From an uncultured Clostridia bacterium (GTDB lineage: Bacteria > Bacillota > Clostridia > Christensenellales > Aristaeellaceae): 32,983 bases of DNA. Made by a program: the position numbers and the translations under genes. Where the stretch lies: contig CAKUKP010000026.1 in the NCBI GenBank assembly GCA_934663625.1, forward strand, positions 1-32,983. Direction: 5' to 3'. Under the pieces are notes generated by a model, which was not told where the DNA came from, searched no databases, and saw nothing but the letters and a program-made list of their open reading frames with translations. This document shows positions 15,984 to 23,840 of this stretch, piece after piece. The number at the start of each line of letters is the position of its first letter. Position 1 is the first letter of the stretch.

Positions 15984-16670
15984 ATGCGAACGATAATCAT
16001 CGGCGATATTCACGGCTGCGACCGCGCGTTTGCCGCGCTGCTGGATGCGACGCGCATCAATCCGGCGCGCGATACGATCGTTCTGCTGGGCGATATTCTG
16101 GATCGCGGCCCCAACGCATGGGGCGTGTACCAGCGCGTTTTGCAAATTTCGGAAAGCATGGGCGATCGATTTGTCCTGCTGCGCGGCAATCATGAAGCAT
16201 ACTGGCTGCAAAAGAATCCAACCATCGCGCAGAAGATTCTGCACAGCCGCGTGGGCAGGGGCAGCACGATCGCTTCCTTCCGCGAACACGGCGCGGATCT
16301 TTCCGAATGTGCGCGCTGGATCGAAGCGCATTCCGTACTTTATTATAAGCAGGATGCGTTTCAATGCGCGCACGCGGGCGTATGCGTGGAGCCGATCGAG
16401 CGCAACGATCCGGATGTGCTTCTGCACGATCATTCCATCGTGCGGGAAAACCGGTATCAGGGCAAGCTGACCATTACCGGTCATCTGGCGCTGCGGGAGC
16501 CTGCGTGGTTCACGGGCGATGGAAAAAATATACAGAAGCTTGCAAGCCGGCAGGAATATGAGCTTCCGTGCCGCGGCGTAATCTGCATCGATACCGGCTG
16601 CTGCATGGGCGGAACGCTGACCGCGATGGCGATTGAAAATGATCGTTTCATGCTGTTCGCGGTGCAATAG
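15984..16670 (+). CDS. PPP-family metallophosphatase (PrpA / ApaH-like)
   Basis: This is a 228-residue protein; ATG 15984 has GGGAGG nine bases ahead. The metal-binding motifs of phosphoprotein phosphatases are all present: GDIHG (7-11), GDILDRGP (36-43), RGNHE (67-71), a His in ITGHLALREP and CIDTGCCMGGTLTAM near the end. The family includes bacterial Ser/Thr phosphatases and diadenosine tetraphosphatases. Length and the short HSRVGRGS insert favour the PrpA-like branch, but the substrate cannot be told. It converges with the YjbR gene with only three bases between the stops and no visible terminator. Confidence -1.
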   Translation: MRTIIIGDIHGCDRAFAALLDATRINPARDTIVLLGDILDRGPNAWGVYQRVLQISESMGDRFVLLRGNHEAYWLQKNPTIAQKILHSRVGRGSTIASFREHGADLSECARWIEAHSVLYYKQDAFQCAHAGVCVEPIERNDPDVLLHDHSIVRENRYQGKLTITGHLALREPAWFTGDGKNIQKLASRQEYELPCRGVICIDTGCCMGGTLTAMAIENDRFMLFAVQ

Positions 16671-16673
16671 CGA

Positions 16674-17012
16674 TTATCGCCCGCCCGTCTGCGTTAAATG
16701 GAAGCTTTGCGCGATGATGGGCATGATTTCATCATCGGACATGGTGCCATCCAGCCGCACGCCGATCCAGTGGGTTTTGTTCATGTGGTACGCGGGCACG
16801 ATGGCGGGATACGCCGATTTCAGAAAATCGCCGTCCATCGGATCGCATTTTACATTGATCCATATGCAGCCCTCATGTTCAAATATGTAGGCGAAGGATT
16901 TGCGGTTGGTTTTGTGGCGCATCACCGTCCAGTTGGAATCGTGGAACGGATAATCTTCATATGCGTCGGCATACGCAAGGCACATTTCAATCGCTTCGCG
17001 GCGCGTTTTCAC
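16674..17012 (-). CDS. MmcQ/YjbR family protein
   Basis: This is a 112-residue protein beginning at GTG 17012, with AGGAGG nine bases ahead; the upstream ATG at 17048 lies within the -10 to ribosome-site region. The landmarks are YPFHDSNWTVMRH, KSFAYIFEHEGCIWINVKCDP, PAYHMNKTHWIGV and LDGTMSDDEIMPIIAQSF, all typical of the YjbR/MmcQ fold (CyaY-like double wing). The family is often annotated as DNA-binding, with little direct proof. No pathway can be assigned from its neighbours. Confidence -1.
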   Translation of the reverse strand: MKTRREAIEMCLAYADAYEDYPFHDSNWTVMRHKTNRKSFAYIFEHEGCIWINVKCDPMDGDFLKSAYPAIVPAYHMNKTHWIGVRLDGTMSDDEIMPIIAQSFHLTQTGGR

Positions 17013-17036
17013 GGATCGTCGCCTCCTTTTTTGAAA

Positions 17037-17065
17037 ATTATACCACATCTGCCATTTTTTGTCAT
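17037..17065 (-). promoter_or_regulatory. Promoter for the YjbR gene
   Basis: On the minus strand ATGACA (17065-17060), a 17-base spacer and a perfect TATAAT (17042-17037), 25 bases upstream of the GTG start. Confidence -1.
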
Positions 17066-17073
17066 TTCGGAAA

Positions 17074-17102
17074 TTGACGAAATCTGCCCGATGTTCAATA
17101 TT
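17074..17102 (+). promoter_or_regulatory. Promoter for the L,D-transpeptidase gene
   Basis: TTGACG, a 17-base spacer and AATATT (4 of 6). It leaves a leader of about 70 bases before the start at 17180. Confidence -1.
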
Positions 17103-17179
17103 TTGTTACACGATAAAACGGCAACAAAATACGATTCATCATCGTCTATACAAGTGAAATCAGATATGGAGGTTGGATG

Positions 17180-19264
17180 ATGAAAAAAGTTCGCACGCTG
17201 CTGGCAATCGTACTGGCGATCGCGCTTTTGGCGTCCATTGTGTATATCACGGAGGCGGAACAGAGCGCGGATGCGGGGGAATGGCAGGCAGACCTGACGA
17301 AACTGATGAATCCGGACGACGTGCCCAAAATTCACGTCATTCGGTCGGAAAATACAGATGGCGCGGGCGATGCGGCGCAGACGCACGATATCGCCTGTGA
17401 AATCACGGTAAACGATGTCGCCTTCGGCTGCGAATTTACGTTCGATGTGCTGAATGCGAACGCGGTGGACTGGGACAGCGTTCAGCAGCTGCTGGGACAG
17501 ATCGTGACCGAAGCGGCGCGAACCTCCGGCAGCGCGCCCAAGCCGTTTGCCGAGGCGATCCATAAGGCGCTGACGAACGCCATGAAGGATGCGCAGGCGG
17601 ACGAGGCGGGCAATCTGCCCGCGTGGTCGAATCAGAACATCGCGCTGAACACGCTGCGCGTTTCCACGCCCTTCTATCCGGAGCTTTCCGTGGGCAAAAA
17701 CGGCGATGCGACGAAGCGGCTCCAGCAGAAGCTGATCGAACAGGGCTTCCTGATCGGATCGGCGGACGGCTATTTCGGCGAACAGACGAAGAACGCCGTG
17801 ATCGAGCTTGAGAATTATGTGCGCCAGCTGGAGCAGGAACTGATTGATGCGCGCCCGACGGAAACGCCCGCGCCCACCGCAGCCGCGCAGCCGGCTGCGA
17901 CGAATGCGCCGACCGCCGCGCCCGCGGCAACCGCAAAGCATGTGCTTACGCTCCTGCCCGAAGAAACGCCTGTGCCGACCCTGCAGCCTACCGCCGCCCC
18001 GACGGAAGCGCCGGTTGAAATGGAAGCGGCGGCAGATGCGGCGATCGAACCAGAATTGCAGCCCGCAACGCCCGCGGACGGCGTCGCGGAAGCGCTCCTG
18101 CAGGCGTACCTGTATTCGGATTCCTTCTGCACGGTGCACCGTGAATTGAAGGTTGGGGACAGCGGAATCGATGTGGAGCGCATCCAGCGCAGGCTGCGCA
18201 TGCTCGGGTGCAGCGTGGACGCTGTGGACGGCGCATATGGCACCGGAACCGCCCGCGGAATTCGCGTATTCCAGCATTACAACGGGCTTTCCGAAACCGG
18301 AATCGCCGATGCGGAAACGCAGCGAATCCTGTTTTCCGCAAGCGCCGTCGCGCCGCAGTACGCAATGCTTGCGCCCGGAAGCAGCGGCGATGCGGTAAAG
18401 CAGATGCAGACGCGCCTGAAGATCCTCGGATTTACGAACGCAGCGCCGGACGGCGATTACGGCGATAAGACCAAAACGGCGATCGAAACGCTGCAAACCT
18501 ATATGCGCGATCGCGAAATCGCGGTGCTGCAGCAGTATTACGGCGAGGATCAGGATATCACCGATAAAATCACCATCGAAGTTAACGGCATTGCGGATTC
18601 CATGCTGCTGGAGGATTTCTATTCGGATCGGTTCCCGGCGATTCCGCAGCAGATGCAGAATGGATCGAAAAACGATGATGTGGCGCGCGTACAGCGCAGG
18701 CTGTACGGCCTGAACTATCTGGATACCGCGCCGGACGGCGATTACGGCAGCAAAACCGAAAAGGCGATTCGCGATTTCCAGAAGCGGCATAAGCTGAATC
18801 AGACCGGCGTGGCGGATGCGGAAACGCTGTCCATGCTGTTCTCGGAAAACGCGATGAAGGCGCTCAAGCCGTATATGATCAAGGTTTCTACCGGCGATCA
18901 GCGCGTATACGTGTACGGTCTGGATGATAACAACGAATACACCGTGATGGTAAAGAAGATGAAGTGTTCCACCGGCAGAGATGCAACGCCCACGCCCAAG
19001 GGCACCTACACCTCCACCACCGGCCCCGGTGCGAGATGGCACTACTTCAAGAAATTCGATTGCTGGGCGCAGTACGCCTATTATATTCAGGGCGATATCA
19101 TGTTCCACTCCGTGCTGTACAATGAAAAGGAAGGACGGGTAACGCAAAGCTCGGTCAACAATCTCGGTCGCAAGGCTTCGCACGGCTGTGTGCGCCTGTC
19201 GGTAGAGGATGCAAAGTGGATCTATCAGAACTGCGCGAAGGGAACGACGGTTGTGGTCTACTGA
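17180..19264 (+). CDS. L,D-transpeptidase (YkuD) with four peptidoglycan-binding modules
   Basis: This is a 694-residue protein. ATG 17180 is seven bases after GGAGG; ATG 17177 is only four away. A signal or anchor helix spans residues 5-25. Peptidoglycan-binding type 1 modules lie at about 165-215, 320-386, 397-447 and 492-555, each with the pattern VxxLQxxLxxLGF and DGxYGxxT. A Pro/Thr/Ala-rich linker at about 224-295 separates the first from the rest. The YkuD domain (563-694) ends with the catalytic SHGCVRLS motif (Cys near 669) and the conserved FHS. It should form 3-3 cross-links or attach proteins to peptidoglycan outside the membrane. The long linker suggests the catalytic part reaches across the wall or spore cortex, which is inference. 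Confidence -1.
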   Translation: MKKVRTLLAIVLAIALLASIVYITEAEQSADAGEWQADLTKLMNPDDVPKIHVIRSENTDGAGDAAQTHDIACEITVNDVAFGCEFTFDVLNANAVDWDSVQQLLGQIVTEAARTSGSAPKPFAEAIHKALTNAMKDAQADEAGNLPAWSNQNIALNTLRVSTPFYPELSVGKNGDATKRLQQKLIEQGFLIGSADGYFGEQTKNAVIELENYVRQLEQELIDARPTETPAPTAAAQPAATNAPTAAPAATAKHVLTLLPEETPVPTLQPTAAPTEAPVEMEAAADAAIEPELQPATPADGVAEALLQAYLYSDSFCTVHRELKVGDSGIDVERIQRRLRMLGCSVDAVDGAYGTGTARGIRVFQHYNGLSETGIADAETQRILFSASAVAPQYAMLAPGSSGDAVKQMQTRLKILGFTNAAPDGDYGDKTKTAIETLQTYMRDREIAVLQQYYGEDQDITDKITIEVNGIADSMLLEDFYSDRFPAIPQQMQNGSKNDDVARVQRRLYGLNYLDTAPDGDYGSKTEKAIRDFQKRHKLNQTGVADAETLSMLFSENAMKALKPYMIKVSTGDQRVYVYGLDDNNEYTVMVKKMKCSTGRDATPTPKGTYTSTTGPGARWHYFKKFDCWAQYAYYIQGDIMFHSVLYNEKEGRVTQSSVNNLGRKASHGCVRLSVEDAKWIYQNCAKGTTVVVY

Positions 19265-19292
19265 TCCGGATGAATTGATCATTTAAACCCCG

Positions 19293-19328
19293 TCGCCGGT
19301 ATGGAAGATGATTCTTCCGTACCGGCGA
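19293..19328 (+). terminator. Hairpin after the L,D-transpeptidase gene
   Basis: A 16-base stem with one T-G pair (TCGCCGGTATGGAAGA with its partner) and a 4-base loop, 28 bases after the stop. The T-tract that follows is poor, so termination may be partial and the next gene may be read through. Confidence -1.
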
Positions 19329-19393
19329 TGCTTCGTTATACGGCGGCGGATGCGCGCATAAGCTGAAGCAAACGCAGCGTAAGGGGGATGGCT

Positions 19394-20914
19394 ATGCCGC
19401 TGAAGGTGATTCAAAAAGAAATAGAAGCGGAGCGAAAAATCGGCTATCGCATGGCGCAGATGCAGGTGCGGGCGGAAACGCTGGTGCCCGGCGCGGGCAG
19501 AGATCCGATCGATGTATTATTGTGGGATGCGAACGCGCATTTGATCCGAACGGATGTGCAATCCGGACGCGTGGTGCTCGATGGCGGGGTCGTCTGTCAG
19601 GCGGTGTATCGCATGGGCGAGGAAACATCGCTTCGGGCGCTGACCGCACGCACGAACATCAGCCAGGCGGTGGATATCGATGGCGCGGAGGAGGGAATGC
19701 TGTCCCGCGCCAAGGTGGTTGTGGACAGCACGGAAGCGCGGTATGAAAACGGGCACATGGTGTTTCAGGTGGGCTTAACGCTGTATGTGTGGGTGATGCG
19801 CCTTGAAACGGTATCGCTGGTGGAGGGAATCGAAGCGGACGCATGCGTGCAGCAGAAAAGCATGGAAATCTGCGTGCAGAAGCTGGCGGCAGAAGCGAAT
19901 GAAACCATGGTGCTTACCGATCGCGTGGCGCTGCCCGCATCGCTGGATGCGCGCGCAGCGCTGATGGATTGGGGCAGCGTGGAAATTGATTCCGAGGAAC
20001 AGGATCTGGGCGGATATCGCGTCAAGGGGCGCGCGATGATCGAAACGCTGATCTCCAGCGGACAGGCGGATCGCCCCGCCGTGCTGCTGAGGCATCCGAT
20101 CGCCTTTGATAAATTGATCGAGCTTCCGGAATGGCTGGCGAAGGACGCGCGCGCGAGCGCCGTGCTGCGCGGCGTGCGTTCGCAGGTGGAGCAGGCGGAA
20201 AACGGCGCGGACGGCGCACTGACGCTTCAGGCGGACATCAGCTTTTCCATACAGGCAAACCCGCGCACCTGTACATCGGCGCTGGAGGACGCTTACGCCG
20301 TCTGCGGAAACGATATCGTGATCGAAAGGCGTGAGCTGGATGCGGTGAGCGACGTAATCTTTACCCAGACCACCGAAATGGCGCGCGGCACGGCGATGCT
20401 GCCGGAGGGCGCGCGGGATGTCGGCGCGGTCATCGCAGTGCGGGTACAGCCGAATATCGCGGAAATCAAAACATCCGAGGGCAGAAGCCGCATCACCGGC
20501 ATATTGGACGCGGTTGTGCTCTACACCACGGCGAGCGCGCGCACGCCCGCATCGCTGCAAACCGCCATTGAATTTTCGGCGGATGTGCCGCAATCGCTTC
20601 AAGAGGATTCGCAGATCGTCATCACGGTTTTGCAGGCGGAGGCGGGCGGTATGATGGGCGATCAGCTGGATATTCGCGTAAATCTGAATATCAGCTGCAT
20701 GACGCGCATTGAAACGCAGTATTCGATCGCGACGGATGTGCGCGAGGGGGACGCGATCGAACGCCGCACAGGCTTCGTGATCTTCTGGCCGGAGGCGGGC
20801 GATGATGCGTGGACGATCGGGCGCAGGTATCACGTCGGCGAGGAAAGCGTAAAGCGCAGCGCGGAGAACGGCGAAGTCGAAGCCGGAAAGCCCATCGTGA
20901 TCGCGATGCGGTAA
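19394..20914 (+). CDS. DUF3794 (SPOCS) and LysM-like spore/coat protein
   Basis: This is a 506-residue protein. ATG 19394 is preferred because the AAGGGGG site ends directly before ATG 19388. It is built of repeated SPOCS/DUF3794 units of about 110-130 residues, visible as recurring patterns such as KVVVDSTEARYENGHMVF, KGRAMIETLI and VRVNLNISC-like strand pairs. A LysM-like tail with a WTIGRRYHVGEESVKR core closes the protein. DUF3794-LysM proteins are widespread in spore-forming Clostridia, and SPOCS proteins such as SipL act in spore envelope assembly. No signal peptide is seen, so it should work in the mother cell cytosol. Its neighbour is a wall-remodelling transpeptidase, consistent with a shared cortex/coat theme. 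Confidence -1.
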   Translation: MPLKVIQKEIEAERKIGYRMAQMQVRAETLVPGAGRDPIDVLLWDANAHLIRTDVQSGRVVLDGGVVCQAVYRMGEETSLRALTARTNISQAVDIDGAEEGMLSRAKVVVDSTEARYENGHMVFQVGLTLYVWVMRLETVSLVEGIEADACVQQKSMEICVQKLAAEANETMVLTDRVALPASLDARAALMDWGSVEIDSEEQDLGGYRVKGRAMIETLISSGQADRPAVLLRHPIAFDKLIELPEWLAKDARASAVLRGVRSQVEQAENGADGALTLQADISFSIQANPRTCTSALEDAYAVCGNDIVIERRELDAVSDVIFTQTTEMARGTAMLPEGARDVGAVIAVRVQPNIAEIKTSEGRSRITGILDAVVLYTTASARTPASLQTAIEFSADVPQSLQEDSQIVITVLQAEAGGMMGDQLDIRVNLNISCMTRIETQYSIATDVREGDAIERRTGFVIFWPEAGDDAWTIGRRYHVGEESVKRSAENGEVEAGKPIVIAMR

Positions 20915-20929
20915 GCGGATGTAAACAGA

Positions 20930-20967
20930 CAGGTCGGATTCTCGCCGTGGAATCCGACCTGTTTGTT
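20930..20967. terminator. Terminator between the DUF3794 and NAT genes
   Basis: A perfect 12-base stem (CAGGTCGGATTC and GAATCCGACCTG) with an 8-base loop, then TTTGTT on the plus strand. It lies between convergent genes. Confidence -1.
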
Positions 20968-20975
20968 CCGACGCA

Positions 20976-21749
20976 TCAGTAATCCAGATTGAAATATTTT
21001 TTGAAATACGCCGTCTTTTCTTCAGGGGTCGCCAGCTTTTTTTCGATCAGCATATCGCCGGTGGAATCGCGGAACACATCATCGATGATGGTATACATGC
21101 CCTTCGGCTGCTTCAGGCAGATAAACGGCACCTTGTTGAACGGGGAATCCGGATTCTTTTCGCACCAGAAGGATGGCATTTCGTAATCGGTGGGAGCCTG
21201 ATGTTCCTCGGTGAAGGAGAAGAAGGGACGCCATGCGCCGTCGACCTGATCGTATACCACCCAGCCCAGTATTTCTTCTTTTTCCAATTTGTACAGATCG
21301 CCGAAATCCTCCTGCACCAGTCCTTCAACCATGCGGAGCGGATTGCGCTGCGCCTTATCGCCGATGCCGACGTCCACCAGGAAATCGCCCTCCGTCAACG
21401 CTACCTTCATAACGCGATGGCGGCGCATTGGGTATTCAAGCGTTTCGCCGCGCAGATAGCGCGCCAGATATTCCGTTACCTGATAGCCGAGCTCGCGCAG
21501 CAGCCATGTCAGCAGCCCGTTCACCTCAAAGCAATAGCCGCCGCGGCGCTGGTTGATGAATTTTTCATACAGATCGTCATCCTTCAGCGAAAGCGGCTTC
21601 CCGCGAAGCAGATCCAGATTTTCATAGGGGATTGTAAAATTGTGCGCCTGGTGCAGCTCAAAGAGATGCTCCAGATTTGGCGCGTAGGGCTCCGTATAGG
21701 TCAGACCGATCCGTTCAAAATACTTCTCCAGCTTCTCTTTTCTGTTCAT
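20976..21749 (-). CDS. Arylamine N-acetyltransferase
   Basis: This is a 257-residue protein; ATG 21749 follows GGAGG by seven bases. The cysteine-protease-like triad of the family is present: Cys73 in QRRGGYCFEVN, His111 in MRRHRVMKV and Asp126 in FLVDVGIGD. The N-terminal HNFTIPYENLDLL helix and loop also match. The enzyme acetylates arylamines and hydrazines with acetyl-CoA by a ping-pong mechanism; bacterial homologues also act in biosynthesis of aromatic compounds. It stands alone with its own near-consensus promoter, so the native substrate is unknown. Confidence -1.
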   Translation of the reverse strand: MNRKEKLEKYFERIGLTYTEPYAPNLEHLFELHQAHNFTIPYENLDLLRGKPLSLKDDDLYEKFINQRRGGYCFEVNGLLTWLLRELGYQVTEYLARYLRGETLEYPMRRHRVMKVALTEGDFLVDVGIGDKAQRNPLRMVEGLVQEDFGDLYKLEKEEILGWVVYDQVDGAWRPFFSFTEEHQAPTDYEMPSFWCEKNPDSPFNKVPFICLKQPKGMYTIIDDVFRDSTGDMLIEKKLATPEEKTAYFKKYFNLDY

Positions 21750-21788
21750 GCTTTGCCTCCTGTTCAATTTGTTCAATTCTGATGCTTA

Positions 21789-21817
21789 ATTTTAACATAA
21801 CGCGCTTGCCGTGTCAA
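21789..21817 (-). promoter_or_regulatory. Promoter for the arylamine N-acetyltransferase gene
   Basis: On the minus strand TTGACA (21817-21812), a 17-base spacer and TAAAAT (21794-21789). Between it and the start lies a tandem repeat of GTTCAATT (21762-21778). Confidence -1.
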
Positions 21818-22094
21818 TCCATGGCGACGCTTTTCCAAAGTCGATTGGTACGACCAAAAAATACGAATCAAAATCGATCTCTGTCCCACCATTATCGCTG
21901 TTTCAGGGAGAATTTGACAGATACGGTCGAAATATTATGTTTAATAGTATTGAATGATTGTAAAATTCGTAGAAAACTATTTAATTATGTGAAGTTGTGA
22001 TGTATAATTACAGCATAACAGGGTGGTGAAAAAGAGAGTCGCTTCCCTGGCGGGGTGGTTCGTAATCCTCGCAAAATTAAGGAGGTCGTGAATA
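21818..22094. other. Intergenic region ahead of metV
   Basis: An AT-rich stretch with no gene. It holds a -10 box at 22003-22008 and a short hairpin at 22050-22072 (GCGGGG with CCTCGC, one G-U) in the leader just ahead of the ribosome site. I looked for SAM, cobalamin, THF and T-box elements and found no match. Confidence -1.
22003..22008 (+). promoter_or_regulatory. -10 box of the metV-metF operon
   Basis: A perfect TATAAT; at 17 bases upstream only TTTAAT is seen. The predicted leader is about 80 bases long. Confidence -1.
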
Positions 22095-22742
22095 GTGATC
22101 GTATCTACGAGAAAGCCGGTCGAGGAAATCCTCGATATGCTCAAGGGCGTGAAAAAGGTTGCGATTTGTGGCTGCCACGAATGTGCTCTGGCGTGCAAGG
22201 TCGGCGGCGATGATGAAGTGGCTGAAATGAAGCAGCTGCTGGAATCCAAGGGCTTTCAGGTTGTCGCAACGGCGATGCCCACCGAATCCTGCCTGAACTT
22301 CCATGTGCGCAAGGCGGCGAAGGAACTGATGAAGGGCAACCCCGAAGCGGTTCTTTCTCTGGCGTGCGGCAGCGGCATTCAGACGCTGGCCGGACAGCTG
22401 AAGGTTCCGGTATATCCGGGCAGCAATACCCAGTTTATCGGTCAGGTAGAAAAGGTCGGCAAGTTCAATGAAATGTGCAAGACCTGCGGCGCGTGCGTGC
22501 TGGGTCATACCGCGGCGATCTGTCCCATCACGAAGTGCGCAAAGTCCCTCGTAAACGGCCCCTGTGGCGGCGCGAAGAACGGCAAGTGCGAAGTGAACCC
22601 CGATAACGACTGCGCATGGATTATGATCTACAACCGTCTGGAACAGTTCGGCCAGCTTTCCAAGCTGGAAGAGGTTCTGGAGGATAAGACTTGGGAAGGC
22701 CGCAACTGGCCGCACACGCGCGATATGTCGAAGGAGGTATAA
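22095..22742 (+). CDS. metV: MetV-like zinc-binding partner of methylenetetrahydrofolate reductase
   Basis: This is a 215-residue protein from GTG 22095, with GGAGG nine bases ahead. It has an N-terminal CGCHECALACKVGG and many further cysteines, grouped in MCKTCGACVLG, AAICPITKCAKS and NGPCGGAKNGKCEV. This is the methylenetetrahydrofolate reductase C-terminal/MetV family, which in acetogens forms a complex with MetF and supports reduction of methylene-THF to methyl-THF in the Wood-Ljungdahl methyl branch. The metF gene follows after two bases, so a MetV-MetF complex is very likely. Other methyl-branch genes are absent from this window, so whether it serves acetogenesis or only methionine synthesis is not decided. 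Confidence -1.
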   Translation: MIVSTRKPVEEILDMLKGVKKVAICGCHECALACKVGGDDEVAEMKQLLESKGFQVVATAMPTESCLNFHVRKAAKELMKGNPEAVLSLACGSGIQTLAGQLKVPVYPGSNTQFIGQVEKVGKFNEMCKTCGACVLGHTAAICPITKCAKSLVNGPCGGAKNGKCEVNPDNDCAWIMIYNRLEQFGQLSKLEEVLEDKTWEGRNWPHTRDMSKEV

Positions 22743-22744
22743 GC

Positions 22745-23668
22745 ATGAGCGTTCTTGAACAGGCTCTTGAAAATGGCGTATTTGGTATCACCGCGGAAAT
22801 GGCTCCGCCGAAGGGCTGCGATTTTTCGCATGAAATGGAAGTTGCACAGTGCCTGAAGGGCATCGTTCACGGCGTGAACGTAACCGATATGCAGTCCGCC
22901 TCCCTGAAGGCTTCCTCGCTGGGCTTCTGCATCGCGCTGAAGAACGCGGGTCTGGAACCCATCATTCAGATGACCGGCCGCGATCGTTCCCGCATGGCGA
23001 TCATGGGCGATATGCTGTCCGCAGCCGCGTTTGGCATCGATACCATGCTGGCGCTGACCGGCGATCATACCATGGTTGGCGATTGCAAGTGCTCCAAGCC
23101 CGTATTCGATCTGGATTCGCTGGGCATTCTGCGCATGCTGACCAAGATGGAAGAAACCGGCACCGATTGCGGCGGCAACGCGCTGACCGCTACGCCGCAC
23201 TTCTATAAGGGCGCGGCGGTAACGCCCGTTTATGAGCCCATCTTCCTGCAGATCAACAAGCTGAAGAAGAAGGTAGACGCGGGCGCGAAGTATGTACAGA
23301 CACAGGGCATCTTCACCGTGGAAGCGCTGGAGAAGTTCATGGATCAGGTTGAAAAGGCCAATATCAAGGTGCACGTCATGGCTGGCATCATCCCGCTGAA
23401 GGCCGCGGGCATGGCGAAGTACATGAATGAAAACGTACCGGGCATCGCGGTTCCGGATGATCAGATCGCCAAGCTGGCTGCCGCAGCGGCAGAGGGCAAG
23501 GAAAAGGGCGTGAAGGGTCTGCCCGCAGCTGCCGGCGTTGAAATGGCCGCCGATCTGTGCCGTCAGATCAAGGAAAAGAAGCTGTGCGACGGTATCCATC
23601 TGATGACCATCGGCGCAGAAGAAAAGATCCCGTCCATCCTCGAAAAGGCCGGCATCTCCATCGCCTGA
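22745..23668 (+). CDS. metF: Methylenetetrahydrofolate reductase MetF
   Basis: This is a 307-residue protein; ATG 22745 follows AAGGAGG, two bases after the metV stop. The TIM-barrel pattern is present: GITAEMAPPKGCD near the start with the active-site Glu, NVTDMQSAS, IIQMTGRDRSR, LALTGDH for flavin binding, GAKYVQTQGIF, and HVMAGIIPLKAAGMAKYM. It is shorter in spirit to the MetVF-type enzymes than to the E. coli NADH-linked form. It converts methylene-THF to methyl-THF. Its electron donor cannot be told from sequence alone. Confidence -1.
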   Translation: MSVLEQALENGVFGITAEMAPPKGCDFSHEMEVAQCLKGIVHGVNVTDMQSASLKASSLGFCIALKNAGLEPIIQMTGRDRSRMAIMGDMLSAAAFGIDTMLALTGDHTMVGDCKCSKPVFDLDSLGILRMLTKMEETGTDCGGNALTATPHFYKGAAVTPVYEPIFLQINKLKKKVDAGAKYVQTQGIFTVEALEKFMDQVEKANIKVHVMAGIIPLKAAGMAKYMNENVPGIAVPDDQIAKLAAAAAEGKEKGVKGLPAAAGVEMAADLCRQIKEKKLCDGIHLMTIGAEEKIPSILEKAGISIA

Positions 23669-23683
23669 TTTACGGTATACAAT

Positions 23684-23728
23684 AAAACACACCGAACGTG
23701 CGATTCGTCGCAGCGTTCGGTGTGTTTT
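23684..23728. terminator. Bidirectional terminator after metF
   Basis: A perfect 15-base stem (AAAACACACCGAACG with CGTTCGGTGTGTTTT), extended inward by TGCG/CGCA with one bulged G. It begins 15 bases after the metF stop and ends in TTTTCT. Confidence -1.
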
Positions 23729-23740
23729 CTGCGTTCTTGT

Positions 23741-23763
23741 CTTGCAGCGTTTTTCAGGGTCTG
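23741..23763. repeat. Interspersed short repeat, copy 2
   Basis: It matches 13439-13461 at 20 of 23 bases in the same orientation. It lies between the metF terminator and the end of manA. Confidence -1.
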
Positions 23764-23786
23764 GCAACCTTGCCGCTTTTTCTTAC

Positions 23787-23830
23787 ATCAAAAACCACCT
23801 GAGCATATGTATGTTCAGAGGGTTTTTGAT
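23787..23830. terminator. Hairpin between metF and manA
   Basis: ATCAAAAACC pairs with GGTTTTTGAT, and TGAGCATA pairs with TATGTTCA inside. It is 10 bases beyond the manA stop, so probably its terminator. Confidence -1.
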
Positions 23831-23840
23831 ATTTGAACGC

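Noticed and set aside
17844..17940. Repeats in the L,D-transpeptidase gene, first taken for a tandem DNA repeat
   Set aside because: They are codons for a Pro/Thr/Ala linker; the DNA period is irregular.
17009..19282. A 757-codon open frame on the minus strand
   Set aside because: It is antisense to the L,D-transpeptidase, has no ribosome site, and reads as Arg/His/Gly-rich text with no domain. GC-rich codon use on the true strand produces it.
22050..22072. tRNA-like T-arm (GGTTCGTAATCC)
   Set aside because: No acceptor, D or anticodon arm surrounds it.
22015..22094. Possible riboswitch or T-box in the metV leader
   Set aside because: GGGTGGT occurs twice and recalls the T-box motif, but no specifier stem, antiterminator or terminator fits, and no SAM, THF or cobalamin core was found. 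Only a short hairpin is supported.
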